From Sphingomonas sp. CCH21-G11 (GTDB taxonomy: Bacteria > Pseudomonadota > Alphaproteobacteria > Sphingomonadales > Sphingomonadaceae), in contig NZ_LSHX01000055.1 of NCBI RefSeq assembly GCF_001555965.1, positions 1 to 64,000 of the forward strand: a stretch of DNA of 64,000 bases, read 5' to 3'. Position 1 is the stretch's first letter, and every line of letters begins with the position of its first letter. The notes under the pieces were generated by a model. The model saw nothing but the letters and a program-made list of their open reading frames with translations, did not search any database and was not told the DNA's origin. The position numbers were made by a program, and so were the translations under genes. Shown piece by piece: positions 37,015 through 46,032 of this stretch.

Positions 37015-37647
37015 ATGGGCTGGGTGGCGCTGGCGGTTCTGGCACTGGCGGCGGGCGCGCTGCTGTGGCTGTGCGGTGCGCCGCGCGCGCTGACGATGAT
37101 CCTGGCCGCGGCGCTCGTGCTCGGCGCTGCGGGCTATGCGTGGCAGGGGCGGCCGACATTAGCCGACAGCCCGCGTACGGCCCAGGCGCGGCAGCTGGAG
37201 ATGGAACCGGGCCTTGTGGCCTTTCGCGCCGCCATTCTCGGCACGCGCAATCGCGGCGCGTTCAGCACCGCCGATGCCGCAATCCTGGCGGGCCGGCCGG
37301 ACGAGGCGGTCGCGGTGCTGATCCGCGCCGTCCAGCGCGCGCCCGACGATTTCGCGGTGTGGACCGCGCTCGGCACAGCCTATGCGATCAACGACAATCA
37401 GCAAATGTCGCCCGCCGCCAGCTTCGCCTTCGCCCGCGCGGTCAGGCTGGCCCCGCGCGAGCCGGGACCGCTCTTTTTCCTGGGGCTCGCGCTCGTCAAT
37501 GCGGGCGAGCTGGAGGCGGCCCGTGCCGCCTGGGCCCGCGCGCTGGCGCTGTCGCCGCGCGATGCGCCCTATCGCCGCGATATCGAGGAACGGGTGCGCC
37601 TGCTCGACGGCTTCATCGGCATGATGGCGCGCCCCGCGCCACGATAG
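37015..37647 (+). CDS. ccmI: CcmI-like TPR protein
   Basis: A 210-residue membrane protein with two N-terminal hydrophobic segments (residues 4-20 and 26-42) and a periplasmic TPR region ([41 protein letters not shown]), the layout of CcmI, which binds apocytochrome c and hands it to the ligase. It ends the ccm operon, 43 bp after ccmH. Shorter than enterobacterial CcmI; identity rests on position and topology. Confidence 0.83.
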   Translation: MGWVALAVLALAAGALLWLCGAPRALTMILAAALVLGAAGYAWQGRPTLADSPRTAQARQLEMEPGLVAFRAAILGTRNRGAFSTADAAILAGRPDEAVAVLIRAVQRAPDDFAVWTALGTAYAINDNQQMSPAASFAFARAVRLAPREPGPLFFLGLALVNAGELEAARAAWARALALSPRDAPYRRDIEERVRLLDGFIGMMARPAPR

Positions 37648-37849
37648 GCGACGCGCTGCTGCGCGCGCTAATTTCGGCTTCCGGGCCTACAGGGGGCTAT
37701 CCTACGCGGGGCGGCTGGGCCTATGTCCGGGACATGGCCTTGACCGTTGTCCGCATCGCCCCGTCCGGCATCGCCGTCGCCCCGAACGGTTGGGTGCGCG
37801 GGTGGGAGCATCGGCGCGCACAGCCCGCAACTTCCGCAACTTCGCGCGC

Positions 37850-38452
37850 ATGATCGCGCACCTGACCGGGGTGCTGGCCAGCGCCGGCCTGGACAGCGCG
37901 GTGGTCGATGTCGGCGGCGTCGGCTATCTGGTCGGCGCGTCGGCGCGCACGCTGGGGGCGCTGCCGGCCGTGGGGTCGACCGTCACGCTCCACACCGAAA
38001 TGCTGGTGGGGGAGGATTTCATCCGCCTGGTCGGTTTCGCCGATGCGGGCGAGCGCGACTGGTTCCGGCTGCTCACCGGCGTGCAGGGCGTCGGCGCGCG
38101 CGTGGCGCTCGCCATCCTGTCGGTGCTGTCGCCCGATGAGCTCAACACCGCCGTCGCGCGCCAGGACAAGGCGATGGTTGCGCGCGCCAACGGGGTCGGG
38201 CCGAAGCTTGCCGAACGCATCGTGCGCGAGCTGAAGGACAAGGCCGGCGGGCTAGTGATCGGGCCGGCTGTTGCCGGGACCGCGGCCGCACCCCCGGCCG
38301 GCGCAGCTGCCGATGCCGCGTCCGCGCTGCTCAACCTCGGCTTTAGGCCCGCCGAAGCCGCTGCCGCGGTGCGCGCCGCCGAGGACGAACTGGGTCCCTC
38401 TGCGACCCTCGACGCGCTCGTCCGGCTGGCGCTGCGCAAGGCGGCGAAATGA
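37850..38452 (+). CDS. ruvA: Holliday junction branch-migration protein RuvA
   Basis: A 200-residue RuvA that binds Holliday junctions and loads RuvB. It has the N-terminal OB fold ([13 protein letters not shown]), two helix-hairpin-helix motifs ([14 protein letters not shown] near 76 and [16 protein letters not shown] near 108) and a C-terminal UBA-like domain after an Ala/Pro linker. ATG at 37850 follows about 200 bp without a gene. ruvC is not immediately upstream, and ruvB is displaced by a parDE pair. Confidence 0.95.
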   Translation: MIAHLTGVLASAGLDSAVVDVGGVGYLVGASARTLGALPAVGSTVTLHTEMLVGEDFIRLVGFADAGERDWFRLLTGVQGVGARVALAILSVLSPDELNTAVARQDKAMVARANGVGPKLAERIVRELKDKAGGLVIGPAVAGTAAAPPAGAAADAASALLNLGFRPAEAAAAVRAAEDELGPSATLDALVRLALRKAAK

Positions 38453-38485
38453 ACCTGCACCGCTCACCACGACGTTGGCGCGTCG

Positions 38486-38508
38486 CGTGTAAGCAGCTAT
38501 GTTACACG
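38486..38508 (+). promoter_or_regulatory. Palindromic operator before parD
   Basis: Perfect 7-bp arms CGTGTAA (38486-38492) and TTACACG (38502-38508) around a 9-bp spacer, ending 2 bp before the parD ATG. The location is where ParD or ParDE complexes usually autorepress. Placed inside the region immediately after ruvA, so it implies a promoter internal to the ruvAB unit. Function inferred from position only. Confidence 0.55.
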
Positions 38509-38510
38509 TC

Positions 38511-38762
38511 ATGACCGACTTGACCCTTTCGCTTCCGCCGGCCCTGCAAAGCTGGATCAACGCGCGTGTCGCCGACGGTCTGTATCTTGATGCCGCCGAC
38601 TACCTACGCGATCTGGTTCGCCGCGATCAGGAGTCGGCGGACGCCGATACGCGCTGGGTGCGCGCCATGATTGAGGAGGGGCTGGCATCCGGTATTGTCG
38701 ACCAGGATCCTCGGGATATCGTTCGCGAATTGATTGACCAAGATCCTGATCTTCGTGACTAG
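38511..38762 (+). CDS. parD: Type II antitoxin ParD
   Basis: An 83-residue antitoxin. The N-terminal ribbon-helix-helix (LTLSLPPALQSWINARVADGLYLDAADYLRDLVRRDQ) is the ParD DNA-binding fold, and the acidic C-terminal part binds the toxin. An ATG at 38499 falls inside the operator and is rejected. Codons use more A/T-ending third bases (GAT, CTT, GTT, ATT) than flanking ruv genes, hinting at acquisition. The stop overlaps parE by 8 bp. Confidence 0.9.
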   Translation: MTDLTLSLPPALQSWINARVADGLYLDAADYLRDLVRRDQESADADTRWVRAMIEEGLASGIVDQDPRDIVRELIDQDPDLRD

Positions 38763-39057
38763 TTTGCGCACGACGGCGGCGGCACGCGCCGACATTCGGA
38801 ACATCCGTAGCTACAGCAAGACCGCCTTCGGTCCGCAGCTCGCACGCGACTATCTCGACGGTCTGGCTGCGGCGTTTGACCGCATTGCCGCGAAACCCCA
38901 GGTGGGTCATCCAGAAGCGGCGCTGGGAGATCTGATCCGCAGCGTGAAGTATCGGTCGCACCGCATTTATTATCGTGTCGAAGGCGACGGCATCCTCGTG
39001 GTGCGCGTCCTGCGTCACGCTCGAGACAGGCCGTCGACTGTCGGAAGCAGCCAATGA
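38755..39057 (+). CDS. parE: Type II toxin ParE
   Basis: A 100-residue RelE/ParE-fold toxin. [29 protein letters not shown] and [32 protein letters not shown] are the typical family core. ParE toxins poison DNA gyrase. The GTG at 38755 overlaps parD by 8 bp; a TTG at 38734 is the alternative. Its stop overlaps the ruvB ATG by four bases, so toxin and RuvB translation are coupled. Confidence 0.88.
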   Translation: MTSLRTTAAARADIRNIRSYSKTAFGPQLARDYLDGLAAAFDRIAAKPQVGHPEAALGDLIRSVKYRSHRIYYRVEGDGILVVRVLRHARDRPSTVGSSQ

Positions 39058-40073
39058 CCGACGACCGTCTGCTCACCGCCGCCCGCCGCCCGGAGGATGT
39101 CGACGCCGCGCTGCGGCCGCGCGCGCTAGACGACTTCGTGGGCCAGCAGGGCGCGCGCGACAATTTGCGCGTGTTCATCGCTGCCGCGAAAGCCCGCGGT
39201 GAAGCGCTTGACCATGTGTTGTTTTTCGGCCCGCCGGGGCTGGGCAAGACGACGCTGGCGCAGATCATCGCGCGCGAGATGGGTGTCGGGTTCCGCGCCA
39301 CCTCCGGCCCGGTCATCGCCAAATCGGGCGATCTCGCCGCCTTGCTCACCAATCTCGAGGACGGCGACGTCCTGTTCATCGATGAGATTCACCGCCTCGC
39401 GCCGGCGGTCGAGGAAGTGCTGTATCCGGCGATGGAGGACCGCGCGCTCGACCTGATGATCGGCGAGGGGCCGTCGGCGCGGTCGGTGCGGATCGACCTG
39501 CCGCGCTTCACCCTGGTCGGGGCGACGACGCGGCAGGGGCTCCTGACCACGCCGCTGCGCGACCGGTTCGGCATCCCGGTGCGGCTCAATTTCTACACGG
39601 TCGACGAGCTGGAGCGCGTCGTCACCCGCGCCGCCGGGCTGCTCGGACTCGCCATCGCCGCCGATGGTGCGCGCGAAGTGGCGCGGCGTTCGCGCGGCAC
39701 GCCTCGCATCGCCGGGCGGCTGCTCCGCCGGGTACGCGATTTCGCCCACGCCGCCGGGCACGAGGTCGTCGATGCACGCGCCGCCGATGCCGCGCTCAAC
39801 CGGCTGGAGGTCGATGCGCTCGGCCTCGACGCGATGGACCGGCGCTACCTCACGATGATCGCCGACATTTATCGCGGCGGCCCGGTGGGGGTGGAGACGC
39901 TGGCGGCGGGCTTGAGCGAACCGCGCGACACGGTGGAGGAAGTGATCGAGCCCTATCTGATCCAGATCGGCATGATTGCCCGCACCGCGCGCGGGCGCTG
40001 CCTCAACGGGCCGGCGTGGAAGCACCTGGGGCTCGATCCGCCGACCGGCGGACAGGACGGGCTGTTCGACTGA
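39054..40073 (+). CDS. ruvB: Holliday junction branch-migration helicase RuvB
   Basis: AAA+ motor (339 aa) driven by ATP to migrate Holliday junctions on RuvA. Walker [12 protein letters not shown], Walker [12 protein letters not shown], sensor and the arginine-finger GATTRQGLL region, and a winged-helix C-terminus are intact. Starts at ATG 39054 overlapping the parE stop, and is followed by ybgC after 65 bp. Confidence 0.97.
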   Translation: MTDDRLLTAARRPEDVDAALRPRALDDFVGQQGARDNLRVFIAAAKARGEALDHVLFFGPPGLGKTTLAQIIAREMGVGFRATSGPVIAKSGDLAALLTNLEDGDVLFIDEIHRLAPAVEEVLYPAMEDRALDLMIGEGPSARSVRIDLPRFTLVGATTRQGLLTTPLRDRFGIPVRLNFYTVDELERVVTRAAGLLGLAIAADGAREVARRSRGTPRIAGRLLRRVRDFAHAAGHEVVDARAADAALNRLEVDALGLDAMDRRYLTMIADIYRGGPVGVETLAAGLSEPRDTVEEVIEPYLIQIGMIARTARGRCLNGPAWKHLGLDPPTGGQDGLFD

Positions 40074-40138
40074 CGAAACGATCGTGGTCGGACGGCGATG
40101 CCCTGTTCATGCGCCACCGGCTTGGTTAAGGCCCCGGC

Positions 40139-40597
40139 ATGGATGACGCCTGCGACCTTCAGCCGGTCAGCGGCCGGTTCGTCGGGACCGAGCATCGCTA
40201 CCCGGTGCGCGTCTATTTCGAGGATACCGACCTGTCGGGCGTGGTCTATCACGCCAATTACCTGCGCTTCATGGAGCGTGCGCGTTCCGACATGCTGCGT
40301 CTCGCCGGGGTCGACCAGCGCGCCGCGCATGAGGCGGGCGAGGGCGCCTATGCAGTGCGCGACGTGGCGCTGCGCTTCCACACGCCCGCGAAACTGGACG
40401 ACGCGCTGGTCGTTGTCAGCCGGCTGATCCAGCTGCGCGCCGCTTCGGTGGTCATTCATCAGAGAGTCATGCGCGGCGACACGATATTGACCGACGCCTC
40501 GGTCGAGGCGGCGTTCGTCGCGCCATCGGGTCGGCCGCGGCGCCAGCCTGCGTCATGGGTGGCGGCGTTCGAGCCGCTGGTCTGGAAGGGGAATTGA
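40139..40597 (+). CDS. ybgC: Tol-Pal-associated acyl-CoA thioesterase YbgC
   Basis: A 152-residue hotdog-fold thioesterase. The family signature VYFEDTDLSGVVYHANYLRFMERARSDML contains the catalytic Asp. It heads the tol-pal operon in most proteobacteria. Stop overlaps the tolQ start by one base (TGATG). The extra N-terminal dozen residues before the fold are a little long, but the ATG at 40139 is the first in frame. Confidence 0.93.
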   Translation: MDDACDLQPVSGRFVGTEHRYPVRVYFEDTDLSGVVYHANYLRFMERARSDMLRLAGVDQRAAHEAGEGAYAVRDVALRFHTPAKLDDALVVVSRLIQLRAASVVIHQRVMRGDTILTDASVEAAFVAPSGRPRRQPASWVAAFEPLVWKGN

Positions 40598-41283
40598 TGG
40601 ATTTCGCGTTGAATGCCGACCCGGCGACGCTGTCGCCACTTGCGTTGTTCCTTCAGGCCGACTGGGTGGTGAAGGCGGTGATGCTGGGCCTGCTCGCCGC
40701 CAGCATCTGGACATGGGGGATCATCATCGCCTTTCTGACCCGGCTGGGGGGCGTACGCAAATCGATCGCGCGCTTCGACGCGGACTTCGACCGGGCGGAG
40801 GACATCGACGCCTTCTACCGCATCCATTCAAAGGGCGAGACCGCGATCGAGCGCGTTTTCGTCGCCGGCGTCGATGAATGGCGGCGATCGACCAGCGGCA
40901 AGGTGATCGACCGCGAAGGCACGCGCGAGCGCCTCGCCACCGCGATGGGATCGCGCGTCGCCGCCGAAATCGACGCGCTGGCGGATCGCTTGAACGTGCT
41001 GGCGACGGTCGGTTCGGTCGCGCCGTTCGTCGGCCTGTTCGGCACGGTGTGGGGGATCATGCGCAGCTTCACCGCGATCGCGCAGGAACAGAGCTCGTCG
41101 CTCGCGGTCGTCGCACCGGGGATCGCCGAGGCGCTGTTCGCGACCGCGATCGGCCTGTTCGCAGCCATCCCGGCGGTGATCGCGTACAATCGTTTCGCCC
41201 ACCGCATCAACGGCGTCGAGGCACGGCTGAGCCGTTTCGCCGACAAGTTCCACGCCCAGCTCAGCCGCGCGCTGGAGGGGTAG
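40597..41283 (+). CDS. tolQ: Tol-Pal system protein TolQ
   Basis: Inner-membrane proton channel of the Tol motor (228 aa, three transmembrane segments). The conserved ATVGSVAPFVGLFGTVWGIMRSF segment and PGIAEALFATAIGLFAAIPAV are typical TolQ/ExbB. With TolR it uses the proton gradient to energise TolA. Translation coupled to ybgC; 4 bp before tolR. Confidence 0.95.
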   Translation: MDFALNADPATLSPLALFLQADWVVKAVMLGLLAASIWTWGIIIAFLTRLGGVRKSIARFDADFDRAEDIDAFYRIHSKGETAIERVFVAGVDEWRRSTSGKVIDREGTRERLATAMGSRVAAEIDALADRLNVLATVGSVAPFVGLFGTVWGIMRSFTAIAQEQSSSLAVVAPGIAEALFATAIGLFAAIPAVIAYNRFAHRINGVEARLSRFADKFHAQLSRALEG

Positions 41284-41287
41284 GGCG

Positions 41288-41728
41288 ATGGCGATGAACC
41301 TGCCGTCATCCAAGGCGAAGGGGCGGCGCGCGCCGATGGCCGACATCAACGTCACCCCGCTGGTCGACGTCATGCTGGTGCTGCTCATCATCTTCATGGT
41401 CACCGCGCCGCTGCTCACCGCGGGGGTGCCGGTCAACCTGCCCGACAGCCGGGCCAAGGCACTCGACCAGGACCAGCAGCCGGTCCAGGTCGCGATCGAC
41501 GCGGACGGCCGCATCTTCGTCGACAAGGACGAGGTGACTGAGGCGATCCTGCCCGACGTGCTGGCGCGAATTGCCGCGCGCGGCGGCCCCGATGGGCAGC
41601 CGCCCCAGGTCTATCTGCGCGCCGACCGCTCGCTGGGCTATGGCCGGGTGATCGGGGTGATGGGCGAGCTCAACCGCGCCGGGCTCAATCGCGTGGCGCT
41701 GGTCAGCGCGAGCCGGGACGGGCGGTGA
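41288..41728 (+). CDS. tolR: Tol-Pal system protein TolR
   Basis: Inner-membrane motor partner (146 aa) with one span (about residues 22-42) that carries the conserved Asp in DINVTPLVDVMLVLLIIFMV and a periplasmic domain with FVDKDEV and VYLRADRSLGYGRVIGVM. The stop overlaps the tolA start by four bases. Intact even though tolA downstream is frameshifted. Confidence 0.95.
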   Translation: MAMNLPSSKAKGRRAPMADINVTPLVDVMLVLLIIFMVTAPLLTAGVPVNLPDSRAKALDQDQQPVQVAIDADGRIFVDKDEVTEAILPDVLARIAARGGPDGQPPQVYLRADRSLGYGRVIGVMGELNRAGLNRVALVSASRDGR

Positions 41729-42607
41729 GCGCGGCGACGGCAGGTCCCGGGCGCGCGGAATGGGCGGGGATCGCGGTCGCCGCGATCGCTCATGTCGCGC
41801 TGTTCGGCCTGTTGTCGCTCGGCTTCCTCGAAACCCCCAATCCGCTCAATCTGAAGTCCAAGGCGATCGACGTATCGCTGATCGACGATGTGGCGCTGGA
41901 GGCCGCCGCCCCGGTCACCGCGGACGCGCCCGCGACTTCGATCGCGCCCGATGCCGGCCCGCCCGAGGATGCCGCGCCCGCCGAGCCGGTGCGGCGCCCG
42001 AGCCCGGCCGGTTGCCCCGCCCGCGCCCAAGGCTGCGCCGCCGCCCCGGCCTGAGCCTGCGGCCAGCCCCAAGCCGCCGACCCCCGCCAGGGCGGAGCGC
42101 AAGCCGGTGCCGGCCAAGGCGGAGGCGAAGCCCGCGCCCAAGACGACGACCGCCAAGGCGTCGGGCAGCGATCCGGCAGCAAAGCGCCCGCGACCGACCG
42201 GGGCCCGGCTGGGCAGCGATTTCCTGAAAGGGATCGTCGATCGGCCGTCGGCGGGCAAGGCACAGACGCCGCGCGCGGCCAATGTCGGTGCACAGGCGGT
42301 CGCGGGCCTGGCCGACGCGATCGCGCGCCAGGTCCAGCCCTGCGCCAACCGCATCCCCAATCCGGGCCCCGGCGCCAACCTGATCCGGTCGCGCATCCGG
42401 CTCCAGATGAAGCCCGACGGGACGATGGCGGTGCGCCCCGAGCTGCGCGGGCAGACCGGGGTCAATGACGGCAACCAGCGTTATGCCCAGCGCGTCGCCG
42501 AACTCGCGATCGCCGCGTTCATTCAGTGCGCGCCCTACACGCTGCCGGCGGAGCTTTACGAGGGCGGCTGGGAAGACATCATTATCAATTACCGGCTTCC
42601 CGAATGA
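41725..42607 (+). pseudogene. tolA: TolA, split by a one-base frameshift
   Basis: TolA links the TolQR motor to Pal through the periplasm. The N-terminal part (41725-42054) holds the inner-membrane anchor (EWAGIAVAAIAHVALFGLLSLG) and then runs to a premature TGA at 42052. The rest, including the Ala/Pro/Lys-rich domain II and the C-terminal domain ending in [11 protein letters not shown], continues in the +1 frame to 42607. Removing one G at about 42006-42007 (CCCGGCCGG) would give a single 293-residue TolA. As written it is broken, unless the base is a sequencing error or the ribosome shifts frame. Confidence 0.85.
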
Positions 42608-42681
42608 TGCCGATGCGAAACGAACTTGGATCACGACCGTTCAACGCCCTAACGACGGCGACGAAGAGGATGAGGACCCCG

Positions 42682-44007
42682 ATGCGTAATTCGATCGCCC
42701 TTGCGCTTGCCTTGTTCGGTGTGGTCGCTGCCACGCCAGCCTTTGCCCAGGTGGAGGTCGACATCGTCGGTGGCATCAGCGCACCGATGCCGATCGCGAT
42801 CCCGCCGATGCCGACGCCCAGCGTCGCCTCGACCGCCGCCGGCTCGACCGACGCGCTCGGCCGCGAAGTGGCGCAGGTGGTGACCAACGACCTGCGCAAT
42901 TCCGGCCTGTTCCGCCCGCTCGGCCCCAATGTCCTGCGCAACGTGACGATGGCGGAGGTGACCGCGCCCGATTACGGTTATTGGGGATCGACCGGCGCAC
43001 AGGCGCTGATCGAGGGGTTCGTGCGCGCCAATGGCGACGGCACGCTGACCGTCGGCTGCTATCTCTACGACGTATTCGCCCGCACCGAACTGACCCGCCA
43101 GGGCTTCGTCGTCCAGCCCGCCGAATGGCGGCGCGCCGCGCACAAATGTGCCGACGCGGTCTATACCCGCCTGTCGGGCGAGGGACCCTATTTCGACAGC
43201 CGCATCGTCTATGTCTCGGAAACGGGGCCGAAGAACAAGCGGATCAAACGGCTGGCCATGATGGACCAGGACGGGGCCAACCACCGTTTCCTGACCAACG
43301 GCCAGTCGATCGTGCTCAACCCGCGCTTCTCGCCGTCGGGCGACACCCTTGTGTTCATGAGCTACGAGAATGACCGGCCGACGATCTATAGCTACAATCT
43401 CGCCACCCGAGCTCAGAGCGCGCTGGTGACCAATGTCAGCCTGGCCTTCGCGCCCAAATTCTCGCCCGACGGCCGCTATGTGCTGTTCTCGATGGCGCGG
43501 GCGGGCAATACCGACCTGTATCGCGTGCCCGCCGGCGGCGGCACGCCGCAGCGGCTGACCACCGCGCCGGGAATCGACACGTCGGGCACCTACTCGCCGG
43601 ACGGGTCGAAGATCGTGTTCGAAAGCGACCGTTCGGGCGGCCAGCAGCTTTACGTGATGAACGCCGACGGGTCGAACCAGCAGCGCATCAGCTTTGGCGG
43701 CGGGCGCTATGCAACGCCGGCATGGAGCCCGCGCGGCGACCTGATCGCGTTCACGCGTGTCGGCGGCGGCAAATTCTCGATCGGGGTGATGAGCCCGTCG
43801 GGCGGCAACGAACAGATCCTGACCGACGCCTGGGGCGACGAGGGACCGAGCTGGTCACCCAATGGCCGCGTCCTCACCTATCTGCGCACCGCGCAGGGGT
43901 CCGGCCGCGCCGAAGTTTGGTCGGTCGACCTGACCGGGGTGAATGAGCGGCGCATTCCGACCCCGCTCGATGGATCGGACCCCGATTGGGGACCGTTACG
44001 CAAATGA
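42682..44007 (+). CDS. tolB: Tol-Pal system beta-propeller TolB
   Basis: Periplasmic protein (441 aa) that binds Pal. Signal peptide [23 protein letters not shown], an N-terminal domain, then WD40-like propeller blades ([59 protein letters not shown]). The ATG at 42682 has AGGATGAGG 6 bases upstream and gives a clean signal peptide; earlier ATGs at 42604, 42607 and 42670 are rejected. 44 bp before pal. Confidence 0.95.
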   Translation: MRNSIALALALFGVVAATPAFAQVEVDIVGGISAPMPIAIPPMPTPSVASTAAGSTDALGREVAQVVTNDLRNSGLFRPLGPNVLRNVTMAEVTAPDYGYWGSTGAQALIEGFVRANGDGTLTVGCYLYDVFARTELTRQGFVVQPAEWRRAAHKCADAVYTRLSGEGPYFDSRIVYVSETGPKNKRIKRLAMMDQDGANHRFLTNGQSIVLNPRFSPSGDTLVFMSYENDRPTIYSYNLATRAQSALVTNVSLAFAPKFSPDGRYVLFSMARAGNTDLYRVPAGGGTPQRLTTAPGIDTSGTYSPDGSKIVFESDRSGGQQLYVMNADGSNQQRISFGGGRYATPAWSPRGDLIAFTRVGGGKFSIGVMSPSGGNEQILTDAWGDEGPSWSPNGRVLTYLRTAQGSGRAEVWSVDLTGVNERRIPTPLDGSDPDWGPLRK

Positions 44008-44050
44008 GCCTGCGGGCGCGACGCAACCTATCTCACAAGGAGAAACGATC

Positions 44051-44569
44051 ATGGCCAAGACGATGACCAAGCTGGTGCTGCTGGCGGCACTCGCCGCGAC
44101 CGCCGGATGCGCGAAGAAGCGTCCCGACGTGCTGCCGCCCGCCGCGGGCGAGGCACCCGCCCAGACCACGCCGGAAACCACCGGCCCGGTCGGCAACGCC
44201 GTCGTCCCCGGGTCGGCGGAGGATTTCCGCCAGACTGTGCGCAGCGACACGGTCAATTTTGCGCTCGACCAGTATGAGATCGACGCGACCGCCGGCGGCA
44301 TCCTCGACAGCCAGGCGGCGTGGCTGTCGCGCTATCCCAATGTCCGCGTGACGATTGAAGGTCATGCCGACGAACGCGGCACGCGCGAATACAACCTCGC
44401 GCTCGGCGACCGCCGCGCGAATGCGGTCGCGACCTACCTCGCCAATCGCGGGATCGCGGCCACGCGAATCACTACGATCAGCTATGGCAAGGAACGCCCG
44501 CTGGCACTCGGCTCGGACGAAGCGAGCTGGGCGCAGAACCGCCGTGCGGTGACCGTCGTCGTCGAGTAA
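44051..44569 (+). CDS. pal: Peptidoglycan-associated lipoprotein Pal
   Basis: Outer-membrane lipoprotein (172 aa) binding peptidoglycan. Lipobox ATAGC gives acylated Cys20, followed by a Pro/Thr linker and an OmpA-like domain with VTIEGHADERGTREYNLALGDRRANAV. AAGGAG precedes the ATG at 44051. It ends the tol operon with a strong terminator; cpoB, often next, is not present. Confidence 0.95.
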   Translation: MAKTMTKLVLLAALAATAGCAKKRPDVLPPAAGEAPAQTTPETTGPVGNAVVPGSAEDFRQTVRSDTVNFALDQYEIDATAGGILDSQAAWLSRYPNVRVTIEGHADERGTREYNLALGDRRANAVATYLANRGIAATRITTISYGKERPLALGSDEASWAQNRRAVTVVVE

Positions 44570-44575
44570 GCCAGA

Positions 44576-44613
44576 CGCGGCGCAGCGGGAAACGACGCTG
44601 CGCCGCGCTTTTT
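44576..44613 (+). terminator. Rho-independent terminator of the tol-pal operon
   Basis: Arms CGCGGCGCAGCG (44576-44587) and CGCTGCGCCGCG (44596-44607) form a perfect 12-bp stem with an 8-base loop, followed by a run of five T. It lies 7 bp after the pal stop, the clearest terminator in the window. Confidence 0.88.
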
Positions 44614-44708
44614 CATCGCGGTCAAAACGCGTTCCAGCTCGCGAGACACTGTTAACACCCTTCATCATCTCTTTACACTAAGTCATTAACTTGACTGGGC
44701 AATATGGG

Positions 44709-45215
44709 ATGGTGGTTCCGATGCTCTTTCGTCTTACATCGACTGCATTCGCGGCGGTTTCGCTGGCGGTAGCGACCCCGGTTCTGGCGCAGTCGCGCTC
44801 CACGACGATGGCGGTCACCGCCACCGTGCTGGAGAATTGCAATATCGCGGCGACGCCGATGGCGTTCGGGACGCTGGGTGGCGTCGGCGGCACCGATAGC
44901 GACACGACCGCATTGGTCACGCTGACCTGTACGCCCAACGCGGATTTCGAGGTCGCGATGGACAACGGCCAGAACGCCCAGGCGTCGCAGCGCCGCCTGC
45001 GCAGCGTGCTGGGCACCGAATATCTGCCGTACCAGATCTATCGCGACGCGGGCCGCACCCAGGCGTGGGGCAGCACGAGCGGCCTCAACACCCAGCCCGG
45101 CACCGCGCCGCTGGGTCTGGCGACCTTCACCGCTTATGGGCGCATTCCCGCGAGCGCGACCCCGGTTACCGCGGGAGTCTATACCGACACGGTCACCGTG
45201 ACGGTCAATTTCTGA
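44709..45215 (+). CDS. Spore coat U (SCPU)-domain pilus subunit
   Basis: A 168-residue exported protein with a signal peptide ending VLAQ and an SCPU domain (VTATVLENCNIAATPMAFGTL at the start, TVTVTVNF at the end), the subunit type of archaic chaperone-usher pili such as Csu. Cys pairs (GTLE NC and LTCTPN) fit the fold's disulfide. ATG at 44709 or 44721; ribosome site is weak. It precedes a chaperone and an usher. Confidence 0.87.
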   Translation: MVVPMLFRLTSTAFAAVSLAVATPVLAQSRSTTMAVTATVLENCNIAATPMAFGTLGGVGGTDSDTTALVTLTCTPNADFEVAMDNGQNAQASQRRLRSVLGTEYLPYQIYRDAGRTQAWGSTSGLNTQPGTAPLGLATFTAYGRIPASATPVTAGVYTDTVTVTVNF

Positions 45216-45222
45216 ACATGCG

Positions 45223-46032
45223 ATGGGAACGCGTCGCCCCTTGACGATTGCCCGCGGTGCCCAGCCGCGGGTCGATCACGGGCCTGCCGGATCACGCCGG
45301 CGCGGTTCCGGCCGGCCGCGGCGCATCCGGACGGCGGCGGCGATCGGGCTGGCAATGCTTACGGTTGCGACCGCAACCCGCGCCGCGTTGCCGGGGGGCC
45401 TGGAAATGAGCCCGTTGCGGATCGACCTGACCCCGGAAATCCCGGCACAGCGGCTGACGCTGCGCAACGGCGGCGATCGGCCGGTCGCGGTGCAGCTTCG
45501 CGCGTTCGAGTGGCAGCAGGACGGGCATGGCGACGTCTATTCGCGCACCGATCGCCTGAGCGTGACGCCCGCGATCGTCGAGATCGCGCCAGGCGCGACG
45601 CAGCTGTTCCGGGTTGCGCCGCGCGCCGCCGCCGATGTGCCCGAGCAGCGGTATCGCGTCGTCGTCGACGAGTTGCCCGCCCCCGAGGCCACGCCGGTCG
45701 CAGGCATGGCAACCCGGTTGCGGATCACCGTGCCGGTGTTCGTGGCTGCCCCGGCGGCACGCGACAGTCGCCTGCGCTGGACCCTGTCCGCAGCGGGGCT
45801 GCGCGTTGCCAACCTGGGCGACCGAAGCGCGCGCCTCTATCCCGGCAGCATCGTGAACGCGGCCGGGCAGACCGTCGCGACAATGGCCGCGCCGCCGCGT
45901 TACCTGCTGGGCGGCAGCGCGTTACCGGTCATGCTCGACCGGGTGCCGAGTTGCGCGGCGGGGGAGCTGACGCTCGTTCGCGCCAACGCGGACGGCTCCT
46001 CCGATGCACCCCAGCCGATCCTGTGCGGCTAA
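45223..46032 (+). CDS. Periplasmic pilus-assembly chaperone
   Basis: A 269-residue PapD-like chaperone. LEMSPLRIDLTPEIPAQRLTLRNGGDRPVAVQLRAFEW is the N-terminal Ig strand that donates to subunits, and QRYRVVVDELP plus LRITVPVFV are family core. The N-terminus has a 37-residue arginine-rich lead before the hydrophobic signal, so the true start may be different. Its 3' end overlaps the usher start by 29 bp. Confidence 0.87.
   Translation: MGTRRPLTIARGAQPRVDHGPAGSRRRGSGRPRRIRTAAAIGLAMLTVATATRAALPGGLEMSPLRIDLTPEIPAQRLTLRNGGDRPVAVQLRAFEWQQDGHGDVYSRTDRLSVTPAIVEIAPGATQLFRVAPRAAADVPEQRYRVVVDELPAPEATPVAGMATRLRITVPVFVAAPAARDSRLRWTLSAAGLRVANLGDRSARLYPGSIVNAAGQTVATMAAPPRYLLGGSALPVMLDRVPSCAAGELTLVRANADGSSDAPQPILCG

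Noticed and set aside
38499..38501. ATG at 38499 as the parD start
   Set aside because: It lies inside the perfect operator palindrome; the ATG at 38511 follows it directly.
41888..42607. The C-terminal part of tolA as an independent gene starting at 41888
   Set aside because: Its first residues are an arginine-rich shadow of tolA; a frameshift in one gene explains both halves.
42604..42681. Earlier tolB starts (42604, 42607, 42670)
   Set aside because: They add residues before a clean signal peptide; the ATG at 42682 has the best ribosome site.
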